Positions 31,676-40,478 of a stretch of DNA of 64,000 bases are shown here, one piece after another (positions within the stretch are counted from its first letter, which is position 1; the number at the start of each line of letters is the position of its first letter). The stretch comes from Flavobacterium sp. SUN052 (lineage in GTDB: Bacteria > Bacteroidota > Bacteroidia > Flavobacteriales > Flavobacteriaceae), in contig NZ_JAPQNS010000009.1 in NCBI RefSeq assembly GCF_028867935.1, positions 186,001-250,000 on the forward strand, read 5' to 3'. The notes beneath the pieces were generated by a model that saw only the letters and a program-made list of their open reading frames with translations, was not told the origin of the DNA and searched no databases. Both the position numbers and the translations under genes were made by a program.

Positions 31676-34558
31676 TTATCCTCCGTTAGCTCCGGCTTCT
31701 CTGAAGAGCTGCACCCATCCCTTCAGAATTAGGGGAGCGGCATTGGGGTCCAGCCCGTCGAAGACCACCCGCACCTCATAGTAGTACAAAGCAGAGGGCA
31801 ACACCTGACCCCCACTTGCACTCCCGGTCCAGTTTATGCCAGGGTCCAGCGTCTCGTAGACCTTGCCCCCCCACCGGTTGTAAATGGTCGTCTCCACACT
31901 CCGCACAAACAACCCGCACGACTGGGGCGTGAACACATCATTCTTCCCATCGTTGTTGGGGGTGAACACGTTGGGTAACACAAACAAAGGACAAATATCA
32001 TTGCAGACCTTGTTGGAGGGGGCACTCTCCACCCCCCGCCGGTTCACCGCCGTCACGTAGTAACACCCCGCCACCGTGGTCAGATTCTCGTGGCGGAAAG
32101 TGGTGGTGGGGCTGCTGCCGATAGCCGTCAGCGGATCGTTGAGATGGCGGCCGTAGTAGATCTTGTAAGACACCACCGTGGGGTCGCAGAGCTGGCCCCG
32201 GCTATCGCGGGCGGGGTTGCTCCAGCGCAGGTTGTTGGCAAAGGAGCTCTGCTGGCAGAGGCTTTTGAGGTCAGCTGTGGCACAGTTGAGCGAGTCCAGC
32301 CCCAGCTGGGGGGGGCAGGGTCGGGTGGTGTCAGCGGGGCTGGCACAGACAATCTGGGAGTAGTTGCTCAGCAGCCCCCGCACGACGGTGGTGGAGGTGT
32401 AGCGGCCGATGGTCTCCACCCGGTAGCAGTAGCTCGAATCGATCGAGAGCGACAGGCTCCTTACCCCGGCCACATAGTTGGCGTTGGTGCCCGTGTCGAT
32501 GTAGCGATAGGGCTGGGTGGTGACCGGTACACGGGCAACGAGTTCAAGGGGGGTGTTTTGTCCCCGTCGTGATCGGTAGACGCGGTGCTCCTGGTTGTCG
32601 TTGGACCAGGGGGTGTTGGTGGCCCAGACCAGTTCGAGCTGGCGCAGGCCGGGGTTGATGGTGAGCCGGGGGCTGGCGGCTGCTTCGGTGGCATCGACTC
32701 GGGTGAGGGAGCCGTTGGGGGCCGTCTGGTAGAAGTCGATGCGGTAGCGGTAGGCGTTGGCCTCTGTGTTGAGGAGTTTATCGACGAAGACCGTGTCAGC
32801 AGCCCCGGGGGTCAGGGTGGAGGAGATGGCGGTGACCTGGGCAAAGTTGGTGCCGGTGAGTCCGGTGGCTCGGAATACGCGGTACTGGAAGGGGCTGCCG
32901 CCATCGGCGGGGTTGAGTCCGATGGGCCGGGTCCATCGGACGGTGATCTGTCCGCGGGTGGCGTTGGTGGAGTCGACGGTGACCTGGGTGATGAGGGGTG
33001 CCAGCAGGGGCAGTTCCAGGCAAACCTGATCAGAGACGACGCTTTCTCCGCCCAGGGGGATGGGGGAGAATCGGGCTACGATTCGGTAGGAGTAGGAGAC
33101 GCCCCGTCGCAGGGCGGTGGTATCCAGGAAGGAGGTCGTCCCGATGGGCACCGTTCCTATTTCGACATAGCCACTGCCGGTGGGTAAACCCGTCTGACAC
33201 GCTGTTGATGCAATCGGTATACACCCTTCCCGCCGATAGACAACCATTTGGGACCCCGTGGTAGATGCGGGTGTACAGGTATAATTATCCCAACTGAGCA
33301 GCGTAGATCTGCCCGTTGTGGTCACCTGTTGCCGGGTGGTGAGGCCAGTGGGCCGGGGGGCAATGATGCGGATGCGGAAGGACTGCAAAGTGGCCAGCTG
33401 GTTAGCCGTACGGCCAGGAAGGTCAACCACTCGCACCAGTACATCGTATTCCTCGGTGCGTACATGCGCACAAGCTGTCTGCCATCGAATAGTTGCCGTG
33501 GCCGTACCTGACTGGGGGCCGCTTGGCGGGGTAAGGGTTGCAAAAGGTGTGGCAATGATAGGCGGATTGTACTGAAGATTTTCAGGGGTGCGGTTAAAAA
33601 TACCACCAAAAGCACTGATCTCGACTCGGTTCCCATCGGGATCAGAGGCCCGAATAGGCACCTGAATTAACGAACCAGCCTCCCGGCACAGGTCGGGCAA
33701 AGGATCAAGCAGAGGTCGGTTGTTACGGGAGTCGGTGACGATTATCTGCATGTCGCGGGTGATCTCACCAATGAGCACTCCATCCCGCCACTCTTCCACA
33801 ATGAAGGCGATATTGTACTGACCCGCCACGGCGGGTGAGTCCCAACAGAGGTCGCCGGTGATGGGATTGATGGTTAGAGTAGCGGGGCCATTTTTAGTTT
33901 CGTTCTGGGCGTTGGGGTCCAAACCACGAGCTGGGTCACGATAGCCGTTCACATCAAAGCCACGGCAGGCAGCCGTACGGGTGGCTTCCTGCGGAATGGC
34001 CATGCGGTAAGCTATGGAGTCTCCATCGATGTCGAAGGCGACGGGATTGTGGCAGAATTTCTGACCGATTCGAGCCGAGTCGAGAGGTGGGTTCAGCAGT
34101 ACCGGGGTGGCATTGAGGCCCAAAGCTGCGTTCACCTGAATCGTGGTCCGAATCCAGAAAGGAATATCCTGAGAGGGTTGTCGCAGGTTAACCGTTTTAT
34201 CGTTTCTGTTTTCAATCGTCACCGAAATCTGGTAAACACCTGGCCCCTGATAGGTGTAATCGAAGCGATAAATGTTGACAGAAGTGTTTGGGTTGATGTT
34301 CCGTCGGGAAAAACGGGGAACAGTAACGAGTGTTCCGTCGCCCAGACAAAAAACAACCGACGTTGTCTGATCAGAAGCAATCCGACCGTTCTGCTCATCG
34401 AAGTAAGCAGTAAGCGTAACTTCGTAGGTAAGCCGATCAGGAGATTTACGCCGGGTCGTAATTTCCCCGGCGCGGACGTGTGTAGCGTAAGTAAACGTGG
34501 GGGCTAATAATCCCAGCAAAAGGGTAAAAGCCAGCCAATAAGTATATCGTGCGTGCAT
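31676..34558 (-). CDS. secreted multi-domain protein with T9SS type B sorting domain (copy A)
   Basis: About 960 residues. Signal peptide MHARYTYWLAFTLLLGLLAP, then THVRAGEITTRR. The middle has several beta-sandwich units: one ending in ITDSRNNRPLLDPLPDLCR with an Ig- or PKD-like neighbour, and fibronectin type III-like units (LLSWDNYTC, GQITVRWTRP, LELVWATNTPWSND). The C-terminal 90 residues are the gliding-motility/type B T9SS sorting domain: VLPNVFTPNNDGKNDVFTP, TTIYNRWGGKVYETLDP and YYYEVRVVF, so the protein should be exported by the type IX system to the surface or medium. Probable adhesin-like or motility role, not shown. The start ATG at 34558 is set by alignment with copy B. Confidence 0.88.
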   Translation of the reverse strand: MHARYTYWLAFTLLLGLLAPTFTYATHVRAGEITTRRKSPDRLTYEVTLTAYFDEQNGRIASDQTTSVVFCLGDGTLVTVPRFSRRNINPNTSVNIYRFDYTYQGPGVYQISVTIENRNDKTVNLRQPSQDIPFWIRTTIQVNAALGLNATPVLLNPPLDSARIGQKFCHNPVAFDIDGDSIAYRMAIPQEATRTAACRGFDVNGYRDPARGLDPNAQNETKNGPATLTINPITGDLCWDSPAVAGQYNIAFIVEEWRDGVLIGEITRDMQIIVTDSRNNRPLLDPLPDLCREAGSLIQVPIRASDPDGNRVEISAFGGIFNRTPENLQYNPPIIATPFATLTPPSGPQSGTATATIRWQTACAHVRTEEYDVLVRVVDLPGRTANQLATLQSFRIRIIAPRPTGLTTRQQVTTTGRSTLLSWDNYTCTPASTTGSQMVVYRREGCIPIASTACQTGLPTGSGYVEIGTVPIGTTSFLDTTALRRGVSYSYRIVARFSPIPLGGESVVSDQVCLELPLLAPLITQVTVDSTNATRGQITVRWTRPIGLNPADGGSPFQYRVFRATGLTGTNFAQVTAISSTLTPGAADTVFVDKLLNTEANAYRYRIDFYQTAPNGSLTRVDATEAAASPRLTINPGLRQLELVWATNTPWSNDNQEHRVYRSRRGQNTPLELVARVPVTTQPYRYIDTGTNANYVAGVRSLSLSIDSSYCYRVETIGRYTSTTVVRGLLSNYSQIVCASPADTTRPCPPQLGLDSLNCATADLKSLCQQSSFANNLRWSNPARDSRGQLCDPTVVSYKIYYGRHLNDPLTAIGSSPTTTFRHENLTTVAGCYYVTAVNRRGVESAPSNKVCNDICPLFVLPNVFTPNNDGKNDVFTPQSCGLFVRSVETTIYNRWGGKVYETLDPGINWTGSASGGQVLPSALYYYEVRVVFDGLDPNAAPLILKGWVQLFREAGANGG

Positions 34559-34621
34559 GTGAAGAACCAATACGTACAGCATGAACGTTTGGCACCGCAA
34601 AATGCGTATTTTTTGGCGAAA

Positions 34622-34705
34622 CGTAGAGACGCAAAATTTTGCTGACGCATAGGAGACGCAAAATCTTGCGTCTCCTATGCGTCAGCAAAATTTTGCGTCT
34701 CTACG
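34622..34705. repeat. 40-base perfect palindrome between T9SS protein copies
   Basis: Arm 34622-34661 and arm 34666-34705 are exact reverse complements with a 4-base loop. Each arm contains three GACGCA words. It lies between the start of copy A and the end of copy B. A related element (GTAGAGACGCAAAAT word) lies upstream of copy B at 37659-37724. Confidence 0.93.
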
Positions 34706-34710
34706 CTTGA

Positions 34711-37596
34711 TCATCCGCCAGTTGTTCCGTCTTCTCTGAATAGCTGCACCCAACCTTTCAGAATCAGGGGAGCGGCATTGGGGTCCAGCCCATCAAAAAC
34801 TACCCGCACCTCATAGTAGTACAACGCAGAGGGCAACATCTGACCCCCACTAGCACTCCCGTTCCAGTTGATCGCCGGGTCCAATGTCTCGTAGACCTTG
34901 CCCCCCCACCGGTTGTAGATGGTTGTTTCTACACTCCGTACAAACAAGCCGCACGACTGGGGCGTGAACACATCGTTCTTGCCATCATTGTTGGGGGTGA
35001 ATACGTTGGGCAACACAAACAAAGGACAAATATCATTGCAGACCTTGTTGGAGGGGGTGCTCTCCACCCCCCGCCGGTTCACCGCCGTCACATAGTAACA
35101 CCCCGCCACCGTGGTCAGATTCTCGTGACGGAAAGTGGTGGTGGGGCTGCTGCCGATGGCCGTCAGCGGATCGTTGAGATGGCGGCCGTAGTAGATCTTG
35201 TAAGACACCACCGTGGGGTCGCAGAGCTGGCCCCGGCTGTCGCGGGCGGGGTTGCTCCAGCGCAGGTTGTTGGCAAAAGAGCTCTGCTGGCAGAGGCTCT
35301 TCAGATCGGCCGTGGCACAGTTGAGCGAGTCCAGCCCCAGCTGGGGGGGGCAGGGTCGGGTGGTGTCAGCGGGGCTGGCACAGACAATCTGGGAGTAGTT
35401 GCTCAGCAGCCCCCGCACGACGGTGGTGGAGGTGTAGCGGCCGATGGTCTCCACCCGGTAGCAGTAGCTCGAATCGATCGAGAGCGACAGGCTCCTTACC
35501 CCGGCCACATAGTTGGCGTTGGTGCCCGTGTCGATGTAGCGATAGGGCTGGGTGGTGACCGGTACACGGGCAACGAGTTCAAGGGGGGTGTTTTGTCCCC
35601 GTCGTGATCGGTAGACGCGGTGCTCCTGGTTGTCGTTGGACCAGGGGGTGTTGGTGGCCCAGACCAGTTCGAGCTGGCGCAGGCCGGGGTTGATGGTGAG
35701 CCGGGGGCTGGCGGCTGCTTCGGTGGCATCGACTCGGGTGAGGGAGCCGTTGGGGGCCGTCTGGTAGAAGTCGATGCGGTAGCGGTAGGCGTTGGCCTCT
35801 GTGTTGAGGAGTTTATCGACGAAGACCGTGTCAGCAGCCCCGGGGGTCAGGGTGGAGGAGATGGCGGTGACCTGGGCAAAGTTGGTGCCGGTGAGTCCGG
35901 TGGCTCGGAATACGCGGTACTGGAAGGGGCTGCCGCCATCGGCGGGGTTGAGTCCGATGGGTCTGGTCCATCGGACGGTGATTTGTCCGCGGGTGGTGTT
36001 GGTGGAGTCGACGGTGACCTGGGTGATGAGGGGTGCCAGCAGGGGCAGTTCCAGGCAAACCTGATCGGAGACGACGCTTTCTCCGCCCAGGGGGATGGGG
36101 GAGAACCGGGCTACGATTCGGTAGGAGTAGGAGACGCCCCGTCGCAGGGCGGTGGTGTCCAGAAAGGAGGTCGTCCCAATCGGTACCGTCCCAATTTCTG
36201 TGTATCCTGCACTAGCCGACAAGCCTGTGGTACAGACTCCCGGGGGAAGTGGTGTACAGCCCTCCCGGCGGTAAACGACCATCTGGGAGCCCGTAGTGGA
36301 GGCAGGCGTACAGGTATAGTTATCCCAGCTGAGCAGCGTAGACCGACCGTTGTTAGTTAATTGCGGTCGGGCGGTGAGGCCGGTGGGCCGGGGGGCAATA
36401 ATGCGGATACGGAACGATTGCAATGTCGCCAGCTGGTTGGAAGTGCGGCCTGGGAAATCGACTGCTCTAACCAATACATCATACTCTTCAGGACGGGCGT
36501 GAGCGCAGGCTGTTTGCCAGGTAATGATAGCTGTAGCCGTGCCCGATTGAGGTCCGCTGGGCGGGTTGAGCGTAGCAAACGGCGTGGCAATGATAGGCGG
36601 ATTGTACTGCGACCCATCGGGGTTACGATTGAAAATACCGCCAAAAGCACTGATCTCGACTCGGTTGCCATCAGGGTCCGAGGCTCGAATAGGCACCTGA
36701 ATCAATGAGCCAGCTTCCCGACACAGGTCGGGTAAAGGATCAAGCAGAGGTCGGTTGTTACGGGAGTCGGTGACGATTATCTGCATGTCGCGGGTGATCT
36801 CACCAATGAGCACTCCATCCCGCCACTCTTCCACAATGAAGGCGATGTTGTATTGACCGGCCACGGCGGGCGAGTCCCAACAAAGGTCACCGGTGATGGG
36901 GTTGATGGTCAGGGTGGCAGCTCCATTTTTGGTTTCGTTCTGGGCATTGGGGTCCAGGCCACGAGCTGGGTCACGGTAGCCGTTCACATCGAAACCACGG
37001 CAAACGCCTGTCTCACTCGACTCCTGCGGAATGGCCATGCGGTAAGCAATAGAGTCCCCATCGATGTCGAAAGCGACGGGATTATGGCAGAATTTCTGAC
37101 CCACTCGGGCAGAGTCAAGGGGTGGGTTGAGCAGGACAGGGGTGGCGTTGAGGCCTAGGGCTGCATTCACCTGAATCGTCGTCCGAATCCAGAAAGGAAT
37201 ATTTGATGAATTTGCTCTTAGGTTTATTGTATTTTGATTCCTGTTTACTAACAAAGTTGAGATCTGGTAAACTCCCGGTCCCTGGTAGGTATACGTAAAC
37301 TGATATGTATTAATCGAGCTTGTACGGTTGTTGATATAAACACGGCCAGTTCGTCTAATAGATAATACCGTTCCATCCCCCATACAGAAAGGAATAGGAT
37401 CAGCAGCATCGGCGGCTGGTTTGCCGCCCACTTCGTCATAATAAGCGGTAAGGGTAACCTCATAGGTAAGTTGAGCGCCCGGAAGGCGTCGGGTCGTAAT
37501 TTCTCCCGCCCGGACGTGTGTGGCGTACGTAACTACAGGAGCCAGCATACCCAGTATTAGAACCAGGGCAAACCAGTTTGTAAATCGTGTGAGCAT
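34711..37596 (-). CDS. secreted multi-domain protein with T9SS type B sorting domain (copy B)
   Basis: 961 residues, the same architecture as copy A: signal peptide MLTRFTNWFALVLILGMLAP, beta-sandwich and fibronectin type III-like units, and a C-terminal type B sorting domain (FTPNNDGKNDVFTP, YNRWGGKVYETLDP). It differs from copy A mainly in residues about 40-130 and 390-480; a central stretch is identical at base level. The protein has no catalytic motif. The ATG at 37596 directly follows a leader hairpin that copy A lacks, so the two copies may be expressed differently. An 8-base C tract in the coding strand (near 35342-35350) is shared with copy A. Confidence 0.88.
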   Translation of the reverse strand: MLTRFTNWFALVLILGMLAPVVTYATHVRAGEITTRRLPGAQLTYEVTLTAYYDEVGGKPAADAADPIPFCMGDGTVLSIRRTGRVYINNRTSSINTYQFTYTYQGPGVYQISTLLVNRNQNTINLRANSSNIPFWIRTTIQVNAALGLNATPVLLNPPLDSARVGQKFCHNPVAFDIDGDSIAYRMAIPQESSETGVCRGFDVNGYRDPARGLDPNAQNETKNGAATLTINPITGDLCWDSPAVAGQYNIAFIVEEWRDGVLIGEITRDMQIIVTDSRNNRPLLDPLPDLCREAGSLIQVPIRASDPDGNRVEISAFGGIFNRNPDGSQYNPPIIATPFATLNPPSGPQSGTATAIITWQTACAHARPEEYDVLVRAVDFPGRTSNQLATLQSFRIRIIAPRPTGLTARPQLTNNGRSTLLSWDNYTCTPASTTGSQMVVYRREGCTPLPPGVCTTGLSASAGYTEIGTVPIGTTSFLDTTALRRGVSYSYRIVARFSPIPLGGESVVSDQVCLELPLLAPLITQVTVDSTNTTRGQITVRWTRPIGLNPADGGSPFQYRVFRATGLTGTNFAQVTAISSTLTPGAADTVFVDKLLNTEANAYRYRIDFYQTAPNGSLTRVDATEAAASPRLTINPGLRQLELVWATNTPWSNDNQEHRVYRSRRGQNTPLELVARVPVTTQPYRYIDTGTNANYVAGVRSLSLSIDSSYCYRVETIGRYTSTTVVRGLLSNYSQIVCASPADTTRPCPPQLGLDSLNCATADLKSLCQQSSFANNLRWSNPARDSRGQLCDPTVVSYKIYYGRHLNDPLTAIGSSPTTTFRHENLTTVAGCYYVTAVNRRGVESTPSNKVCNDICPLFVLPNVFTPNNDGKNDVFTPQSCGLFVRSVETTIYNRWGGKVYETLDPAINWNGSASGGQMLPSALYYYEVRVVFDGLDPNAAPLILKGWVQLFREDGTTGG

Positions 37597-37621
37597 AGAA
37601 GGTGCTGAGTAAGTACCTTCT
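37597..37621 (-). promoter_or_regulatory. hairpin abutting the start codon of T9SS protein copy B
   Basis: On the minus strand AGAAGGT (37621-37615) pairs with ACCTTCT (37603-37597) around an 11-base loop, and the ATG begins at the very next base. The same geometry is seen at guaB. Confidence 0.6.
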
Positions 37622-37658
37622 CAACGATTTGGGACTCAAAAATGTATTTTTTCCTACC

Positions 37659-37724
37659 GTAGAGACGCAAAATCTTAAACGAAGGAGACGCAAGATTTTG
37701 CCGGTGCGCCGGACCGATCTCTAC
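37659..37724. repeat. imperfect inverted repeat of the GTAGAGACGCAAAAT family
   Basis: GTAGAGA (37659-37665) pairs with TCTCTAC (37718-37724), CAAAATCTT (37668-37676) with AAGATTTTG (37692-37700), and a CCGG-TGCG-CCGG mini hairpin is nested on the right. It runs to the stop codon of the glycosyltransferase gene on its right. Confidence 0.75.
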
Positions 37725-38704
37725 TACACTTTGTAAAAACCTTTTCGGTTTAGTAGCGTGTCGGGTAAGAAACGGAGGTACGTGCCCACCTGGCGGGCGA
37801 ATAGTTTCTGCGTGTCCAGTTCCCCAAACAGTGGTTGCCAGTTTCGGATGTTAACGCTGATTTTCCAGAGGAAAATAATAGGTATCAGCAGGAGGTAATG
37901 AAAAATCAGGAACAGATAGGCTCCAACGCCGTATTGCTTTCTGATCCAGAGTAAGTTAGAAACCTGAGCCTGGGTTTTAAAGCGGTTGATGTGCGTTGGT
38001 ACATGCTGTTGATATTCGTCGCTGCTGCCATATTCCAAGTGTACAACAAAGGCATCGCGCAGCATCAGCATACGGCCTTGTTTACCGAGTCGGTATCCCC
38101 ATTCTACATCTTCTCCGTACATGAAAAAACTGTCGTCGAGCCTGCCTGCTTTCTGAATCACCGATGGGCGCGTCATGATGCAGGCCCCTGATAGCCAGTC
38201 TACCTCGTTGGGGTCCTTATACTGCGTATCAGGAAATGTATTGTAGAGTAGTTTGTTGAAGAAAGGGGTATGGGGCACAACATAAAAATGCCGCCGAATC
38301 TTGCCAAAGGTGTCATAAATCTGGTAATGCACCTGACCCTCCCGGTTTATCTGCATAGCACCCACTGCCGCCACATCGGGTTGCTTATCCAGAACGTCTA
38401 CCAGTCGGGTCAGCAGGTCGTCAATTAGTAGCGTATCTGAATTGAGTAACAATATGTTACGGCCTACAGCGTGGTCGAGGCCGAGGTTATTGGCCCGAGA
38501 GAATCCCGCGTTGTATCCCATCTCGAACCACTGCACGGTTGGGTATTGCCCCAACACAATTGCTTTGCTGTTATCCTGAGAGTCGTTATCTACCACAATC
38601 ACCTCAAAGGTGACTCCCTTTGTATGGGCGTACACCGATTGCAGACAATCCAGAATGAGTTGCGGAGTTTTATAATTTACAATAATGATGCTTACGTCAA
38701 TCAA
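37724..38704 (-). CDS. glycosyltransferase family 2
   Basis: About 326 residues. IDVSIIIVNYKTPQLILDCL is the GT2 start, VIVVDNDSQDNS and LLLNSDTLL give the nucleotide and metal sites, and WLSGACIMTRP with FMYGEDVEWGYR the acceptor and catalytic-base region; two C-terminal hydrophobic segments (LFLIFHYLLLIPIIFLW) suggest membrane association. It resembles rhamnosyltransferase-like enzymes. The open frame extends to an ATG at 38782, but a TACCTTTG promoter box (38727-38734) lies inside that extension and the extra residues look unlike protein, so I prefer the TTG at 38704. It stands apart from the exopolysaccharide locus. Confidence 0.83.
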   Translation of the reverse strand: MIDVSIIIVNYKTPQLILDCLQSVYAHTKGVTFEVIVVDNDSQDNSKAIVLGQYPTVQWFEMGYNAGFSRANNLGLDHAVGRNILLLNSDTLLIDDLLTRLVDVLDKQPDVAAVGAMQINREGQVHYQIYDTFGKIRRHFYVVPHTPFFNKLLYNTFPDTQYKDPNEVDWLSGACIMTRPSVIQKAGRLDDSFFMYGEDVEWGYRLGKQGRMLMLRDAFVVHLEYGSSDEYQQHVPTHINRFKTQAQVSNLLWIRKQYGVGAYLFLIFHYLLLIPIIFLWKISVNIRNWQPLFGELDTQKLFARQVGTYLRFLPDTLLNRKGFYKV

Positions 38705-38726
38705 ATCGGAGCGGTTGAATTGGCCG

Positions 38727-38734
38727 CAAAGGTA
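38727..38734 (-). promoter_or_regulatory. probable -7 promoter box of the glycosyltransferase gene
   Basis: Minus strand TACCTTTG, an exact TAnnTTTG match, 22 bases before the TTG start at 38704. No clear -33 element. Confidence 0.55.
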
Positions 38735-38748
38735 ACAAGAAGGGCGTA

Positions 38749-38815
38749 AGCAGGAAAGGGTGGATGCAGGAAAGGAAGGCAATCGCTTGCGCCCTTTGCT
38801 ACACCCACCCTTTCA
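38749..38815. repeat. imperfect inverted repeat with AGGAAAGG words
   Basis: The left arm (GGAAAGGGTGGATGCAGG...) is a near reverse complement of the right arm ending in CACCCTTTCAC. It lies between the ATP-grasp gene end side and the glycosyltransferase promoter, both on the minus strand. Confidence 0.6.
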
Positions 38816-38827
38816 CATTTTTTACCT

Positions 38828-40318
38828 TTAGTAAAGTACCCAGGTGTCTTTTCCGCCACCACCCTGCGAAGAGTTCACAACTAACGATCCTTTACGGAGA
38901 GCCACACGGGTAAGTCCTCCCGGAATCACGTTTACGTCTTCGCCGTACAGAATATAGGGTCGCAAATCGACGTGGCGACCTTCGGCCTGATTGCCCACCA
39001 GACACGGCACCCGTGAGAGCGAGATGGTAGGCTGAGCAATGTAATTACGTGGGTTGCCCCGAATTTTATCCCGGAATAAATCGTGTTCTTCAGCACTGGC
39101 TTTCGGGCCAATTAACATGCCATAACCACCAGCTTCGTTGGCTTCTTTTACCACCAATTGCGCAATATTATCCAGCACATATTCGCAATCTTCGGTTTCG
39201 CCACAGATGTACGTTCTGACATTGGGGATAATGGCCTCTTCGCCGAGGTAGTATTTTATGATTCGGGGGACGTAGGCATAAATTACCTTATCATCGGCAA
39301 CCCCGGTGCCTGGTGCATTAGCCAGAGCAACCCGCCCTTTTTTGTAGACCTCAAACAAACCCGGTACGCCAATCATCGACTCCTTATTGAAGGTATGAGG
39401 GTCCAGGAACGTATCGTCAATGCGTCGATAAATCACGTCCACAATCTGGAAGCCTTTGGTGGTGCGCATCTTAACGTATCCGCCCGACACAACCAGATCC
39501 CGCGTATCGACCAGTTCGACACCCATTTGCTGTGCCAGATACGAATGCTCAAAATAGGCCGAGTTATAAATGCCCGGTGTCAGCACGACAACTGTTGGAT
39601 TGGGGCGGTCGGCAATGTGCTGAAGCATCTGGAGCAAACGGGTAGGGTAATCCGAAACGGGCCGTACGCCCGTGCGGGCAACTACCTCCGGAAATGTCTG
39701 CTTGAGGAGTTCACGGTTTTCGAGCATATACGATACCCCCGACGGACAGCGCAAATTGTCTTCCAACACCATATACTGCCCATCGTCGCCCCGAATCAGG
39801 TCGGTACCAGTGATGTGGCACCAGATGTCTTTGGGGGGACGGAGGCCGATGCAGGGCTCCAGAAAGCACTTGCTCGACTCGATCAGTTCGCGGGGGACAA
39901 CCCCGTCATTGAGTATATGCTGTGAATTATAAACGTCGTGAACAAATAAATTCAGGGCCTTGATTCGCTGCACCAGCCCCTGCTCCAAACGAGCCCACTC
40001 GGCGGCTTCTATGATGCGGGGAATGATGTCAATGGGCATAATCCGCTCGGTTCCTTCGCCTTCTGAATAGACGTTGAAAGTGATACCCATAGCCATCAGA
40101 GCCCGTTCAACAGCGTGCTGGCGACTTACCAAATCCTCCCGGCTAATTTGTTCTACCCGTCGCCTAAAGACTTCATAACCAGGTCGCACCTTCCCCTCAG
40201 CGGTGAACATTTCGTCGTAGAAATTATCCAGTGCATAGTCTGAAAAGGAGAACATCGACGACTGACCCTGCGATTGTGATTGGCTCCTTGAGCCTCGTTT
40301 TTGCGATTGAAACTGCAT
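38828..40318 (-). CDS. circularly permuted ATP-grasp type 2 protein (DUF404/DUF407)
   Basis: 496 residues. After a Gln/Ser-rich N-terminus (RGSRSQSQSQGQ) the family core begins with DNFYDEMFTAEGKVRPGYE; HITGTDLIRGDDGQYMVLED (residues about 157-176) with NLRCPSGVSYMLENRE is the hallmark, and VVNSSQGGGGKDTWVL ends the protein. Such proteins are predicted ATP-dependent carboxylate-amine ligases, usually encoded with an alpha-E domain protein and a transglutaminase-like protein; those partners are not adjacent here. Product unknown; a peptide-ligase role is inferred from the fold. Confidence 0.9.
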   Translation of the reverse strand: MQFQSQKRGSRSQSQSQGQSSMFSFSDYALDNFYDEMFTAEGKVRPGYEVFRRRVEQISREDLVSRQHAVERALMAMGITFNVYSEGEGTERIMPIDIIPRIIEAAEWARLEQGLVQRIKALNLFVHDVYNSQHILNDGVVPRELIESSKCFLEPCIGLRPPKDIWCHITGTDLIRGDDGQYMVLEDNLRCPSGVSYMLENRELLKQTFPEVVARTGVRPVSDYPTRLLQMLQHIADRPNPTVVVLTPGIYNSAYFEHSYLAQQMGVELVDTRDLVVSGGYVKMRTTKGFQIVDVIYRRIDDTFLDPHTFNKESMIGVPGLFEVYKKGRVALANAPGTGVADDKVIYAYVPRIIKYYLGEEAIIPNVRTYICGETEDCEYVLDNIAQLVVKEANEAGGYGMLIGPKASAEEHDLFRDKIRGNPRNYIAQPTISLSRVPCLVGNQAEGRHVDLRPYILYGEDVNVIPGGLTRVALRKGSLVVNSSQGGGGKDTWVLY

Positions 40319-40478
40319 GAGAAACCGAAAGTTAACGGAACAATATAGGGTGTTTTTGCTCAGAGGCCAAATTTTTATGTAGTTATGGTAGACTAGTTCA
40401 GAGGTTTACCTTGTTCTGCTTACCTTATCTACTGCGCTATGTTGTTCAGCTTAAGTCGATAGACCGAAATTAACTGGC

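Noticed and set aside
32090..33187. Long open frames on the plus strand opposite the T9SS gene (160 and 200 codons)
   Set aside because: They are antisense to a clear coding frame, have Gly/Val-rich unnatural composition, and recur in the duplicate copy only because the DNA is duplicated.
34622..34705. Ends of an insertion sequence
   Set aside because: The two arms are nearly contiguous (4-base loop) with no transposase between.
35125..36360. Plus-strand frames of 160 and 246 codons opposite copy B
   Set aside because: Same reason: shadow of the real minus-strand gene with its strong codon bias.
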